From Odontocerum albicorne (Eukaryota; Arthropoda; Insecta; Trichoptera; Odontoceridae), in assembly GCA_949825065.1 (NCBI GenBank), contig OX463846.1, positions 4,669,366-4,733,365 of the forward strand: a DNA stretch of 64,000 bases, written 5' to 3'. Shown piece after piece: positions 44,295 through 55,910 of this stretch. The notes beneath the pieces were generated by a model. That model did not search any database, was not told where the DNA came from, and saw only the letters and a list, made by a program, of their open reading frames with translations. The number at the start of each line of letters is the position of its first letter. Position 1 is the stretch's first letter. The position numbers were made by a program, and so were the translations under genes.

Positions 44295-44360
44295 TCAACA
44301 CGGAACATGTGAAGATGGGTTGTATGATCAACCTGAAACGTCGAGTTATATACTCAAAAT
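44295..44360 (+). other. Degenerate hammerhead-like core with GAAACGTC
   Basis: GTGAAGATGGGTTGTATGAT, then CAACCT and GAAACGTCGAGTTATATA. Stem II (GGTTG/CAACC) is good. GAAA is followed by self-complementary ACGT and a GTC triplet. The CTGATGA box is changed to something like GTGAAGATG. Neighbouring 43760-44290 and 44360-45470 show LINE-like traces but nothing I can name. Confidence 0.3.
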
Positions 44361-45477
44361 TATATTACACAGCAAGAATTCATAAAAACTTCTTACCCAG
44401 TCATATTTAATTCTCCAAAATTGAGTGTTTCTAGCTAGTCTAATTAGGTGTAATGAGAGGATAGGATTCGGACTTATAACATCGAAAGAAAAACTTATCC
44501 AAGATAAATTATCTTCTCAAATGTAGAAGGGGTCCACTATTTCAAATTAAATATGCGAGGACTTCATAACACCGATAATCAATCTTGGTGATTAAGACTG
44601 AATTCCATCAAAGTGAAGAGGCAGACCATTCCACACCACAGGACCAGCAATGGTAAAAGTTTTATCATAATAGCCACCAACGTTCCCCCTAATTTTTTCA
44701 TTGTGTGTGCGACCTATCAACTTAAATGTGCAAGAAAAAAAGAGGCTCCTTACGGTGCGTGGACTCTATATGGTGTTTCCATCTGAGAACCCATCAAAGG
44801 AATCTGAGAACCCATCATGAAATATCAAATAAAATATATAATTGCGCAAAACAAAATATGGTTACAAGTTCCTTTTTTTTTAAATGTGTGCGGAAGATGG
44901 AAACGTGTGCTGACAATTTTTAACAGATGTGCGGCTGCATACGCGCACACCTTAGAGGGAATGTTGATTGGATTGATTTGGAACAATCAATTTATTAGAA
45001 GATGAAATCGACCTCTAAATTCTACTCCTCTCCGAATGAACATCTGCCACATACAGATTCCAAAGATACAATGGAGATATCACATTAAGCTAGCTGGAAC
45101 CACATTCTAATTTTTATTGCATTGCTGCTATAAAAAACATTAAAAAAAACTTCAATACAAATCTGTTACTAGTCCATAGTTCTCACCTCTTCCTTCATCC
45201 ATGTGTAATTATATTAAAAGTCAAAGAATTATACATTTTATTTTTATTTTACCATACTATATTTACAAATCAACCTCTTATCTAAGCACAATTTGTACAA
45301 TTATAATCAACAAAAATATTAGATTTAATCAAATCGTATAAAAAATATAATGACATTCAAAACAAATCGAGGCACTTTCAAATATACATATAAATGTTTT
45401 TTTCAAAAGAAAATTAATGTTCTTATATAATATTATATAGTATGTAAAAGCTTAAATTATTCTATTATGATTTTAGA

Positions 45478-45700
45478 ATATCATCATCATCATCACGCCA
45501 TTTCTCTATTGGGTTAGGCAGAGAGAACAGATCTCCGCTTAATTTGATCTTAGCGCACATCTTTCGTCAGGCATATTCTTCTATTACAAAGGTCTTTCAC
45601 TCTTTCCTTTTTCAGAATTAGATTAATTTGATTGTACCATGTTCTTTTTAGTCTTCTTAAATTTCTCGTATCTTCTATACTATTCAAATAGATTATAGAA
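45478..45700 (-). mobile_element. LINE 3' UTR remnant
   Basis: Starts at an ATCATCATCATC tract and contains GTTAGGCAGAGAGAACAGA, similar to the GTAGGCAGAGA segment of the TATG-tailed LINE 3' ends. Strongly diverged. 45700-46180 holds nothing recognisable. Confidence 0.35.
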
Positions 45701-46183
45701 TATTTAACAATAAATTACTTAGTTAATCCATTAATTACATTAATCCCTGCTACAGATATTTCTACCTCCTATCCTGAGGCTCTCTTCAGGTGCAATGATC
45801 CCAGTTTGTTATGAGAGCAATGCTTATATATCAGACTAATGTCATGTTAATTTACTATGAACCACCCAATCCAAAGTGTTCGTGGTATATTGATGGAAAT
45901 ATTTCAATTTTAATTAAAATATTTTATACCAATTCTTCTTAGAATTCAACATGTAGAGGAAAAAAAATTAAGAGAGAATTGATAAAAATTATATTACTCA
46001 GAAAATATCCTTTCATCCTAATTCTTCTTGTTTCCCTTCCTTATCCTTTGCTCTAGTTTTACCATTATTGTAAAATTTGTCATTCTTTACTTCAATTTAA
46101 AAATAATTTGAATACTGTAAAATCTGACTCGGTTTAAAACAGCTTGACGTATTCAATACACGCAAATTTATTGAAAGAAATTA

Positions 46184-46373
46184 GTCCACCAGATGGAACC
46201 TGTTGTAGATTATTCTTGTAAATCAACCAAACTCTGCTCTGATAGTATTTAGCTTTACTGTCTTCCTACCCTGACAACGTCCACCAGATGGGACCTGTTG
46301 TAGATTATTCTTGTAAATCAACCAAACTCTGTTCTGATAGTATTTAGCTTTTCTGTCTTCCTACCCTGACAAT
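46184..46373. repeat. 95-bp tandem duplication
   Basis: GTCCACCAGATGG starts copies at 46184 and 46279. The two copies differ at only a few bases, such as GGAACC versus GGGACC. Confidence 0.9.
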
Positions 46374-46486
46374 GAAATGGCGTGATTTTATTATTCATAA
46401 CTAACTATAATATATTTTCTGTTTTTATTAACATTGTTGAGTATAACTATGAAACTGAATGTGTCAAAATATTTACAATAAATATA

Positions 46487-47459
46487 CAGTCTGTTTGACA
46501 AGAGCGTGTATGGCTACATTTTTCCCTGGAAACTGGAGGGTAGATTCAAATGCAAGCAGATAGCAGGACCTTTCCTCCCGAGATGCTTTGTATAGGAAAA
46601 CTCGGTTGTCGTTCGGCCTTGGTTACACAAGAAAATATTTCACCATGAGTGCTGCGTACGCATCACGTTACAAAGCCGTGTTTCTGTGTGTGTGTATGGA
46701 AAAAGATCGAAAATGTCATAGAGTCGCTGTTAAATACATGAGAAAGTCAAAGAAAATTGCAAGTAAGTGGGTGAAACGCTATTTCGACGTAAAAAAACGT
46801 CGATGACCTACCAGATCGTGGCACTGCATAGAAAACGACGAAAAAGGAGGACAATGATTTTACAGGTGTTTAAATGCTCGTCGATCATTGCGTAGCGTAC
46901 AAGCGGTTTTGCGTGAAAAGGGTCTAATTGTGTCATGTGACACTCTAAGATGTTTACTAGCTCATGGAGTGAAATTTCTAAACACGATGAAGAAACTACT
47001 ACTGTTCAAAAAACAAGTCGAAAAAAGACTCACTTGAGCGAAAGAAAATTTGGACCACGATTGTGATGTAATTTTTTCGGATGAAGCTTCTTTTTGGGCA
47101 TATTCTTCCATTAATCATACCTGGTGCACCCACACCAAAAGACTCATCCAGCGGACCGTTTAAGCACCCAGTAAAAGTCCACGTTTGGGGCTGTTTCTCA
47201 AAGCAGGGATTTGCCACTTTCCGCATCTTCACAAATAATTTGAACGCTGCCAAAATGGTTAAAATATATCAGAGGGCTTTATTACCATCTGCCCAAAGGT
47301 GGTTAGATAATAAAAAAAAAATGGGCTACTGCTACCCAAAACATCGGAGTCATCTTTGTACTGCGTGGAAACAGGAAAATGAAATTGATGTAATGGATTG
47401 GCCGTCGCAGTCACCAGATGCAAATCACTTGATCAATGAAATTCTTGTCAAACAGACTG
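46487..47459 (+). mobile_element. Tc1-like transposon (DD34E type), multiply disrupted
   Basis: The ends CAGTCTGTTTGACAAGA and TCTTGTCAAACAGACTG are inverted repeats flanked by TA (46485-46486, 47460-47461). Coding traces are CHRVAVKYMRKSKKIASKWV in the HTH region, HPVKVHVWGCFSKQGFATFR in the DDE core, and MDWPSQSPDANHLIN at the third-acidic-residue region, where the usual NPIEN is changed. Frameshifts and an internal deletion make it dead. Confidence 0.82.
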
Positions 47460-47528
47460 TATACTGGTAGATATACCATCACTTCGGACAGCACCTATTA
47501 CAACATTGGCCACAGAGGTACACCTTTT

Positions 47529-47864
47529 AAATCATTCAAGATCCTATGAGCTCACATTATCATTATAATAGCAATAGAGAACCGAATATTAGGTAGACAA
47601 GTCCGGTTTCTTCCAACTACGTCTACTACAGTTAGTCTCTAAATCATTCAAGATCCTATGAGCTCACATTATCATTATAATAGCAATAGAGAACCGAGTA
47701 TTAGGTAGACAAGTCCGGTTTCTTCCAACTACGTCTACTACAGTTAGTCTCTAAATCATTCAAGATCCTATGAGCTCACATTATCATTATAATAGCAATA
47801 GAGAACCGAATATTAGGTAGACAAGTCCGGTTTCTTCCAACTACGTCTACTACAATTAGTCTCT
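47529..47864. repeat. 112-bp tandem repeat, 3 copies
   Basis: AAATCATTCAAGATCCTATG begins copies at 47529, 47641 and 47753. The copies differ at one or two positions (GAATATTAGG versus GAGTATTAGG). They begin about 70 bp after the Tc1-like element. Confidence 0.93.
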
Positions 47865-48550
47865 AAAAATCTGCCCCAGACAAATGAAAATGTTCTGAAT
47901 TCTATTGCGGTGTCTCATTTGGACTAATACACATCCTTGTATACAGGGTTACCTTAACACCTAGGTAAAGGGTCTGCGGCCTGGCTTATTTTCGATGCTG
48001 GAAAATACTGCCAAATTGCTACTCTCTAAATAAACTTCATTAACAGAAATTCCCTAAGAGAGTCAAGTATAAAATATGCTGATTAGGGCTGGTGGGTTAA
48101 ATGGCTTTGTTGAAGTTTTAAAACAGGATATTTCAAGTGCTGTATTTGTTAAATCATTAATATCTGTGTACTTATACAGATGTGCTATAGTAAAATCGCT
48201 CCAAGAATTAGTCAAACTACTAAGGGCCAGTATAACAAATTTTAATGAAAATTTAAAGCTAGTCCGGACCTGCCGGGAATGAAACTAAGGTTTCCTGGGT
48301 ATTAGCGAGTATGCAGTCATGGGCTAATGATTAAAAATTGTTCCTTTTCCTTATACATAGCCTTTGTAACTCTGAATTAAAGTTAAACCTAACCTATATA
48401 CATAGTCCTGCCATAAATACTGTTACACAAATTCAGATACTCATAAAATCTAAACAATAGCAAGTAGAAACCTAAAACCTTTTTTAGGTAATTCTCCATC
48501 TCTTGTGCTATAGCTATAATCAGTTAGTCACTGAACGTTGACCAGGAAAC

Positions 48551-49620
48551 ATGGAGTGGGCCGGTAAAGAAAACAGTATCGCTGTAATTGCGTTACGTAA
48601 AGTTGGAAAGACGCCGGGAGACATTTTAAATTCTTTAACATCTTCGGGTATCAATCGTCAGTTTGTATATCGTACTATTAATCGATTCTAATATACTCAA
48701 GGTATTGAAGATCATCAAAAAAGTGGTCGACCGCGAATCGTAAGAACTCCAGCAGTCATCAAAGCCGTGAGTAACAGAATCCGTAGAAATCCACTCCGCA
48801 AACAAAAAATCATATCCAGGGAGATGATTTTTTGTTTGATGATTTTTTCGACACGGAGTATGTCTCGTATTATCAAATCGGACCCAAATATGGGGGTTTA
48901 CCGAAGAAGCACTGGACATTTGCTTACTCCATCTTTGAGAGACATCAGGAAGACCAGAGCTGAACAACTGATTCACCGGTACGCAAACAATATGCATCGC
49001 AAAATCCTATTTTCCGATGTAAAACTTTTCGGCATTGAAGTAAATTATAATAAGCAAAATGATCGAGTGTACGCACATACCTCTCAAGAGGACACTCAAA
49101 TAATTCATAGAGTTCAGAGAGGTCATCATCCAGCATCTGTGATGGTTTAGTGGGGTGTCTCATACGAAGGGGTTACTGAGCTACATTTTTGTGCTCAGGG
49201 TGTGAAGACAAGTGCAAATTCATACCAAAATGACATTATGGAGAAAGTCGTCAAGCCTTTTAATAAGATCATGTTTAATTCATGTCATTGGATCTTTCAA
49301 TAAGATTCTGCTCCAGCCCACAAGGCAAAGTCCACCCAGCAATGGCTAGAAATTCATACACCAGAGTTTATTAGAGCTGAAGATCGGCCTTCTGGAAGCC
49401 CAGATTAAATCCACTGGACTACAAATTGTGGTCAGTGTTGGAGAACATGGCCAGTAGCAGACGACATCCAAATTTGGAGAGTCTGAAACAATCATTGAAG
49501 AAAGCAATGGCCAATTTTCCAATGGGCATCGTGCGTACTGCCGTTGACGATTAGCCGTTACGTTTAAAGGCCTGTGTGAAGGCAAGGGGAGGACATTTTG
49601 AAAAAGATGTATGTTTTCAT
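48551..49620 (+). mobile_element. maT-like mariner (DD37D spacing) transposase remnant
   Basis: The ATG at 48551 begins MEWAGKENSIAVIALRKVGK. Later blocks are KSGRPRIVRTPAVIKAVSNR, NDRVYAHTSQEDTQIIHRVQ and RGHHPASVMV*WGVSYEGVT, then DSAPAHKAKSTQQWLEIHTP and RPSGSPD followed by a stop where LNPLDY is expected. Spacing of the last two acidic positions fits 37 residues. Several stops and a deletion around 48840 break it. Terminal repeats were not located. Confidence 0.72.
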
Positions 49621-49834
49621 TTAAGATGATATGTGTGTAAGTCTAACAATATAATAAATCATTTGTAAGATGCACTGTTTTTTTATAATAATCCAAACAC
49701 TTTGCAACAGAATTGATGGCAAGACTAGGTAAATTATTATAAATATCAATTTCATTAAGAATTAAAAGACTTCATTTTATCCAAAATCTGAATTAAGACA
49801 AATAAAACTAAATACACAAAAACAATTCAAAAAA

Positions 49835-50332
49835 TGAATGTGTCTCAAAAAAATGTATACAAATTTTTACACCGTTTACTTGATTTTGCTGCAAGAATTT
49901 ATCATACCGTGCATTAGTTAGGAGTTTAGGGATAAGGACTTTTATTTCCAGCAAAATGGAGCACCTCCCCACTACCATCGTGATGTGAGGGATTACACAT
50001 AGAGGTAGCATTGAATACCCCCGTACTCCTGAAACCACACGCCAATGAACTTTTTTATGGGGACTCATCAAAGATGGCACAAAACCGGCAACATTTAACG
50101 AATTGAGAGCAGCCCATTCAACAAGAATGCACCCAAATACCAAAAAAAAAGATTGGCGATGTTTGCGATTCCATGTTACCAGCAGTGCATTGACCTAAAC
50201 TGCCATCAATTTGAGCACTTGCGATAACTAAAAAAACTTCTATGTCAATGTGGAGGTTTCATCTTAGATATACCTTAATAAATACTGAATTTATAATAAT
50301 TCAAAAAGTATGTATACATATTTTGGGACACC
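49835..50332 (+). mobile_element. Mariner-like remnant
   Basis: The left GTGTCTCAAAAAAATGTATA and the complement of the right end AGGTGTCCCAAAATATGTAT match as inverted repeats. Coding traces are FQQNGAPPHYHRDV (second catalytic D changed to N) and near the 3' end CYQQCIDLNCHQFEHLR followed by a stop at 50226. Internally deleted. Confidence 0.65.
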
Positions 50333-50463
50333 TGTAAGTGTCAAAAAAACATCAAAAATTAGATTTTTGAACAAATTTCATATAAATTAGAAGAACTGTA
50401 TTTTGTAAAATTGCGTAAATGTTGGTTTCTAAGTTTTGCCTGGTAGGACTCGATACATAAAAT

Positions 50464-50553
50464 ATGTTACCTAAATAATCTTATTATGAATAGATGTTAC
50501 CTAAAGAATCTTATTATGAATAGATGTTACCTAAAGAATCTTATTACGCATAT
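50464..50553. repeat. 30-bp tandem repeat, 3 copies
   Basis: ATGTTACCTAAAGAATCTTA plus TTATGAATAG repeats three times just downstream of the NF-kappaB-type gene's poly(A) signal on the minus strand. Confidence 0.85.
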
Positions 50554-50579
50554 AGTTCATATATTGTTCAACACTACTG

Positions 50580-50585
50580 TTTATT
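50580..50585 (-). promoter_or_regulatory. Poly(A) signal of the NF-kappaB-type gene
   Basis: AATAAA on the minus strand 89 bases after the stop codon at 50674. It is the first such signal downstream of the stop. Confidence 0.55.
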
Positions 50586-50673
50586 GGTAATGCTGATTAA
50601 TACACAATTTAAAAAATTTAATAAAATTTCGACACGACACTAATGTTGAATTAGGGAAGTAGCTCTTTTTAAA

Positions 50674-50772
50674 TTAGTCCTTGATGATCTTACTAATGGC
50701 ATCTGCTGCTTCTGTCAACTCTAGTCTGACCATGATATCGTGAAGTTCTGTCAAAGTCACCTTTTCTTGAGC
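50674..50772 (-). CDS. NF-kappaB p105/Relish-type protein, terminal exon (end of death domain)
   Basis: The acceptor TTTTTTAG abuts 50772. The exon encodes AQEKVTLTELHDIMVRLELT, EAADAISKIIKD and TAA (50674-50676). It completes the last helices of the death domain begun in 52986-53174, with the usual LxEL...L...L.RxEA pattern. Phase 0 junction. Confidence 0.8.
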   Translation of the reverse strand, partial: AQEKVTLTELHDIMVRLELTEAADAISKIIKD

Positions 50773-50949
50773 CTAAAAAAATAAAAGTATGTTACTAGAA
50801 ATAACCCGTCAATAATCATAAGTAAATCAAAACATTTAATGTATGTTAAAAATATTTTTTTAACACACTATTTTTCATCTTCAACATTTATTTAACAAAG
50901 TTTTCTTCTACAACGTTCAACGAATATCAGTTGAAAGATTTAATTTTTT

Positions 50950-51100
50950 TTTTTCACGCATTATATGTCCAAAGTACTCCAACTTTCTCTTTTTGATGGT
51001 GAATAATACTTCGTTATTTTTACGGACATTATCAACCCATGAGACTCTCAACATTTTTCGATAGCACCAAATTTATTTGTGGTGGCATTTGGCCCCTGAA
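50950..51100 (-). mobile_element. LINE fragment (FFGHIARR family)
   Basis: Minus-strand residues resembling WCYRKMLRVSWV and KRKLEYFGHIMR can be read through frameshifts at 51085-50955. It lies in the last intron of the NF-kappaB-type gene. Confidence 0.4.
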
Positions 51101-51169
51101 TTTCGAATAAACGGACTTTTACTGTATTGTGTTCGATTTTAACTGATTATGCCTTCATGTTTAAGAGCG

Positions 51170-51430
51170 TGACTGGGAGAAAACAGCATTGTCGGCCCCA
51201 TCAATCGAGTCTTCGGGTTAAGAACTAGTAAAGTAGGCACGGAACTCATATTTTTGCATTACATATGTTGGAAATATCATCGCATATGGAGAGGCAACTA
51301 CACTACCACACATCTTGCTCGGTCACATGAAAGTATTACCAAACTCTTGAACTTGACTGGATACTACTTATTTTTTAATTTTAGGTATTACTTTCTTTTA
51401 AATATCAGGAATCGAAACAGATACTCTTAG
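51170..51430 (-). mobile_element. tRNA-derived SINE, body and degraded head
   Basis: The body contains GGCCCCATCAATCGAGTCTTC and AGGCACGGAACTCATA, also seen near 21800-21850 on the same strand. The head end, with ATCAGGAATCGAAACAGAT, has been captured into the 61-bp array that follows. Confidence 0.45.
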
Positions 51431-51645
51431 GCTGGAAGACAAGTACGAGTATCTTATTAAAAATATCAGGAATGGAAACAGATACTCTTAGGCTCGAAGA
51501 CAAGTACGAGTATCTTATTAAAAATATCAGGAATGGAAACAGATACTCTTAGGCTGGAAGACAAGTACGAGTATCTTATTAAAAATATCAGGAATGGAAA
51601 CAGATACTCTTAGGCTGGAAGACAAGTACGAGTATCTTATTAAAA
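51402..51645. repeat. 61-bp tandem repeat, 4 copies
   Basis: AATATCAGGAATGGAAACAG starts units at 51402, 51463, 51524 and 51585. Each carries TACGAGTA. The unit derives from a SINE head. The copies are nearly identical. Confidence 0.93.
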
Positions 51646-51757
51646 ATTAAGGTGAAAGGAAGTATTCATTAACAGTTTACAAGTTAACTTTTTATAAGAA
51701 AAATGTTGCAAATTTAATCATAATGTAAGAAAGTAATAATTATATGTAATCATTTTA

Positions 51758-52956
51758 ATCAGGATAATGATAATCTAAGATGATAAAACCTTAATACTTT
51801 AATCAGGATAGTGGTAATCTAAGTAAGATGATAAAACCTTAATACTTTAGCTGGTTCACTGCCACTAGCGCGTTGATGCGCTCTCCGATTCAGTACTCGC
51901 CAGGCCGGCCATACAAAATGAACGAGTAAACGCGCTCTCCTTTGAGCTTGTCGCAAGCTAATATCAAATCCAATTGTAATAATTTATAAATTGTAACACA
52001 TAGTGACATCTATTGGGATGGTCAAGAAATATTTAAATATTACAATTTACCGATATTATCAAAGTTACAGTCATCTTTCTAAAAGCTTTCACTGACAGTC
52101 AATACGTGTCTCTGATACAGGGTTACCGACTACAGTTTTTTGCGACGTAATTGCGATGATTTATAATAACTTCGTTTGTAGTTTTCTTCAATGGTTGATT
52201 TTTAACTTTTGTGCGTTATATTTGTTAATTTTTCAAAGTATTTATTGACAAAGTGTGTTTTCATGTATTCCTTGGTTATTGGCGGTAGTTTTGCGGCATA
52301 ATACGAAGTTTATATAGACTTTTAACGTTTTTATTTTATAGTTTATTTACCTTTTGTGCTTTATTATACATCATACAGATAATTTGTTGATTGTAGTTTA
52401 CAAAGTATATTATATTCCACTATATTTATAAGTAAACGTGTTTTCTGTGTCAAGTTGTGACAACCCTGACATTTTGTGAATATTTAAACTGTGTTTTTCT
52501 GAGTGAACGGAAGATCAAACGCCCCACGGTGTATATATTTAGTAAGTTTTCATAATATCCTTTATATCTGTATACAAAAAATATAAATTTTTTAGGTTTT
52601 ATTTTTGTTGAAAAAATCCCGGCCTGCTGGGTACGGCCATACTAATAACTTTCGGCACTTAAAGGGTTAATCAGGAAAGTGGTAATCTAAGTAAGATTAT
52701 AAAACCTTAATACTTTAATCAGGATAGTGGTAATCTAAGTAAGATGATAAAACCTTAATACTTTAATCACGATAGTGGTAATCTAAGTAAGATGATAAAA
52801 CCTTAATACTTTAATCACGATAGTGGTAATCTAAGTAAGATGATAAAACCTAAATACTTTAATCAGGATAGTGGTAATCTAAGTAAGATGATAAAACCTT
52901 AATACTTTAATCACGATAGTGGAAATCTAAGTAAGATGATAAAACCTTAATACTTT
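51758..52956. repeat. 48-bp minisatellite, 8 copies, split by a piggyBac-like element
   Basis: AATCAGGATAGTGGTAATCT begins units at 52669, 52717, 52765, 52813, 52861 and 52909. Two more lie before the insertion (51758, 51802). The array ends about 30 bp from the death-domain exon. Confidence 0.92.
51850..52666. mobile_element. piggyBac-like element (family 4) inside a minisatellite
   Basis: An 817-bp insertion that interrupts a 48-bp array unit at TTTA (51846-51849) and TTAA (52667-52670). The end CCCTTTAAGTGCC (complement of the right side) is only loosely matched on the left (GCTGGTTCACTGCC). The interior is AT-rich without coding. Confidence 0.62.
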
Positions 52957-52985
52957 GAACACATTTTAAAAAGAAAGAAACAAAC

Positions 52986-53174
52986 CTCGACCAAATGAAG
53001 TAATATACTACTTGGATTGTTCCATTTTGATGACTCATAAACGGAGATAAGGTCTTTATAACCTATCTCATCAGCCAACATCTTCCACGCATCTCCCTTA
53101 TTTAGTAACTTTGACAGAGTATTGAGAGTTTTTGAATCCAAAAATGGTAAATCACTAGAGGGTTCCTGTTTTAT
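52986..53174 (-). CDS. NF-kappaB p105/Relish-type protein, death-domain exon
   Basis: The acceptor TCTTGCAG lies before 53174 and the donor GTTTGT after 52986. It encodes IKQEPSSDLPFLDSKTLNTL, SKLLNKGDAWKMLADEIGYK, DLISVYESSKWNNPSSILLH and LVE (63 codons, phase 0 at both ends). L..LL.....W..LA...G...LI..YE.S..PS..LL is the death-domain pattern at the C-terminus of p100/p105-type NF-kappaB proteins, where it follows the ankyrin repeats. Confidence 0.83.
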
Positions 53175-53539
53175 CTGCAAGAAAATATATATTAGAACAC
53201 ATATCCAATTCATATTGTAGAGCCAAGTAAAACATTGACACCGTGCCCTGGTTTTCATGATTTATTTAACATGACAAGTTTCTATAACTTAAGTACATGA
53301 AAAAACACTCAAATAATATGAATCCTGGCGTTTTGCCAGTAAACTAGATTTCAGCCTATATCTATAGCCGAGTAGATATGAACATGAGAATATAGGGCGA
53401 TACTTTTAACTAATTTATATATTATTTACAATTAAAGCGTTAACACTGGAGGTTTAAAGACATTTTGATTGATTTACCAAAACTATGTTTTTTCCACTTG
53501 AGATAATTATACCCGGGCATAATTCAGTCTTCTTTAAGC

Positions 53540-53600
53540 TCCTCTGATGCTGAGATGAAAACTTTGAACCGGTAGTGTCATATCTTATGTAGAAAAAAGT
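53540..53600 (+). other. Hammerhead-like relict in duplicated PLE end, copy A
   Basis: CTGATGC at 53544-53550 (last core base changed), stem-loop GAGATGAAAACTTT, then GAACCGGTAGTG with the CCGGTA junction. Upstream GGGCATAATTCAGTCTT also resembles the PLE terminus at 13170. Copy B is at 56070-56130. Confidence 0.35.
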
Positions 53601-53699
53601 ATTTTACTAAATTAATTAAATAAAATTACCAATTGTTGATTATTTAATTCCTTTTTCCCTTTCTCATATTAACTTGATGAGTTGTGAGACTTAATTACG

Positions 53700-53765
53700 A
53701 GTATGTATGGTATTCTGCGTCAACCCTTGGTATCCCGCGTCAACCCTTGGTATCCTGCATCAATT
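53700..53765. repeat. 21-bp repeat, 3 copies (4 in segment B)
   Basis: Units read GGTATCCTGCGTCAACCCTT with one extra base. Copy B at 56238-56310 has one additional unit. Copy number therefore changed after the segmental duplication. Confidence 0.85.
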
Positions 53766-54189
53766 CAAAGAAACTAACAAGCCCATTCCACAATCCACAA
53801 TTGGGAATGCTAAGAATATATTTCTATATCTCAATATATATCCATAAAATTCCCACAAAATTCTCAAAGATTATTAAATAATTTTAAAACGATGACTGTA
53901 ATTTATTCTACTGCTTTTTGTATCTTCATGTTAGTTTAAGATAAAGTTGTATTATTTGTCAATAATTTTAAGTAATTTATAACCTGTCACATGTTCATTT
54001 GTATATAAAGACACTGTTGTGTCGTTAATTAAATAAATAAATAAATATTCCCGAGAAGATATCTCAGGTGAAAATTAATCACACCACTTACTCTATGGAT
54101 TCCCGACAAATATTATTCTATTGAAATTATCTTATCCAATGTATTTCCTGCATTTATACAAATATTCACTACTCATTCAATCATGAGGT

Positions 54190-54480
54190 ACTCAATATAC
54201 CTGCATTGATGATATGCACATGCTGAAGAGTGTAGTCGAGAGAAAATGTTTCCTTCCGCCCCATTAATCTTACTTTCCAGTTCTATTACCACTGGAGTAG
54301 GCAAGAAACTCCCTTTTCGTCATAATACTATTGCGTACTTCTAGTGTGTGCTAGTAGTGTAACCAGATAAATTATTTCACAAAACTGGGACCCTTTCTAG
54401 TTTTTGGGTACCGTTGAGAATCAAACCCGAAACCCATGGGTGGCAGACATGGAGCATCTTACGTAAATAAACCAATGAGG
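54190..54480 (-). mobile_element. tRNA-derived SINE in segment A
   Basis: The head on the minus strand reads GCCTCATTGGTTTATTTACG, followed by GGGTTTCGGGTTTGATTCTC (B-box type). The body extends to CATGCTGAAGAGTGTAG at the left. Its duplicate is at 58440-58740, and relatives are at 21690-21990 and 51170-51430. Confidence 0.6.
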
Positions 54481-54720
54481 CAAAGTAATCAACACGCTGG
54501 CTTATCTATACTCGTATATTAATATCTGAGGTCTTATTTTGTAGTGTTCAACATTTCCGTTACTTATTTTAAAAATGCATATTGAACTTTCTTAAAAATA
54601 GGGGTTAGTTATTTGAACTTATGTACTTTCTTTATTTTTGTATCCATTTATAATCAGATATCAATGTACGAGTGATCGGGTGGAGTGTCTGTATGTGGAA
54701 ATTAAATAAATAATAAATAC

Positions 54721-54816
54721 CTCAATATCTGGTATCATGGGTACTCCGTCTACTGCTGTGTCTTCAACAGGACTGTTTGAAGAAGCAGGTAAACAACTCT
54801 CGACTTCATTGTAAAT
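54721..54816 (-). CDS. NF-kappaB-type gene, duplicated linker exon, copy A
   Basis: The acceptor TTATTTTAG precedes 54816 and the donor GTATTT follows 54721. It encodes IYNEVESCLPASSNSPVEDT and AVDGVPMIPDIE, 32 codons, phase 0 at both ends. It is acidic and unstructured in appearance, linking ankyrin repeats to the death domain. It differs from copy B (58960-59055) at 8 of 96 bases, all changing amino acids. Confidence 0.72.
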
Positions 54817-55095
54817 CTAAAATAACAGAAAATTATACAAAAACTGACCGCCTCTAGTGTGGTACATATAATTCTTGCAATATGTACTTAATTACATTTT
54901 ATGATTATTACTTATTTTCTTTTCTATGACTTTTATGTTACGTAGTAAGATCCAAAAGTTTCTAGCCCAAACAATTCAGAGACAAATATCATTCCAACTA
55001 TGTCCGTCACATGGTCAGGCAATGTTCCAGTTAAAAGTTGATACCTCGACCCTCAGTAGTATGTCATCTAGATACATGTTAATTTTTACATTCTA

Positions 55096-55910
55096 CTAGG
55101 CGCATCCAGAAAGTAAAGAACGATTGCGCACCACGCCCTGTGCCGATCCCCCACCACCGCGATCGTATGCGTGCCAGTTAGCTCCTTCTCTTGCTTCAGT
55201 GCGAGCCGAGTTTTGTTGCTGAAAGGTCGTGAATCTTTCCCACGAATTTCACGATCACTCCTACATGAAATAGTGACAGAGCACCTTGGCTACAAAAAAA
55301 TGTGTGCTCGGAAAAGAAAAACCGAATCTCAACACCAGAAAAGTGATGGCAACAGTTTTTTTGGGAACGAAATGATTTGATCCACGTGGAGTTTATGCCA
55401 AGAGGATACACAATAAACTCAGAAGCCTACTGTGAAACTCTTCAACGATTTAGACGCGCCATCCAAAACAAGAGACGTGGAATGTTGTCGGGAAAGGTGG
55501 TTTTGATTCATGACAATGTGCGGCCTCACGTATCAGCACGAACACAGCGAGAACTTCAACGTCTTAAGTGGGAAATTTTTGGACATCCTCCTTACAGCCT
55601 TGACTTGGCACCAAGTAATTTTCACTTATTCCCGAAATTTAAGGAATTTTTGGGTGGAAAACAGTTCGCAAACGATGAAGACCTCAAACAAGAAGTGAAA
55701 TCCTGGCTCAAATCTTTGGCGGTAGAAGAGTATAACATCGGAATTGAAAAATTGGTTCCATGTTACAATAAGTGCCCTCGACAGCTATGGCGATTACATT
55801 GAAAAATAGAGTAAGGTACTGTTAATTTGTAAATAAAGTTTTGTGTTGATATCTTCCGTTTTTATTTAGTTATGCCAAAACATTCTTTTCTTTCTGGACG
55901 ACCCTCTGAG
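55096..55910 (+). mobile_element. Mariner (MAAPIENPAK family), internally deleted, segment A
   Basis: Starts CTAGGCGCATCCAGAAAGT after TA and ends in CTTTCTGGACGACC before TA at 55911. The frame 55377-55802 encodes VEFMPRGYTINSEAYCETLQ, VVLIHDNVRPHVSARTQREL and HPPYSLDLAPSNFHLFPKFK. The second catalytic D (HDN) is present. The third is N (APSNFH instead of APSDFH), so the product would be inactive. The N-terminal half is largely deleted. Confidence 0.8.
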
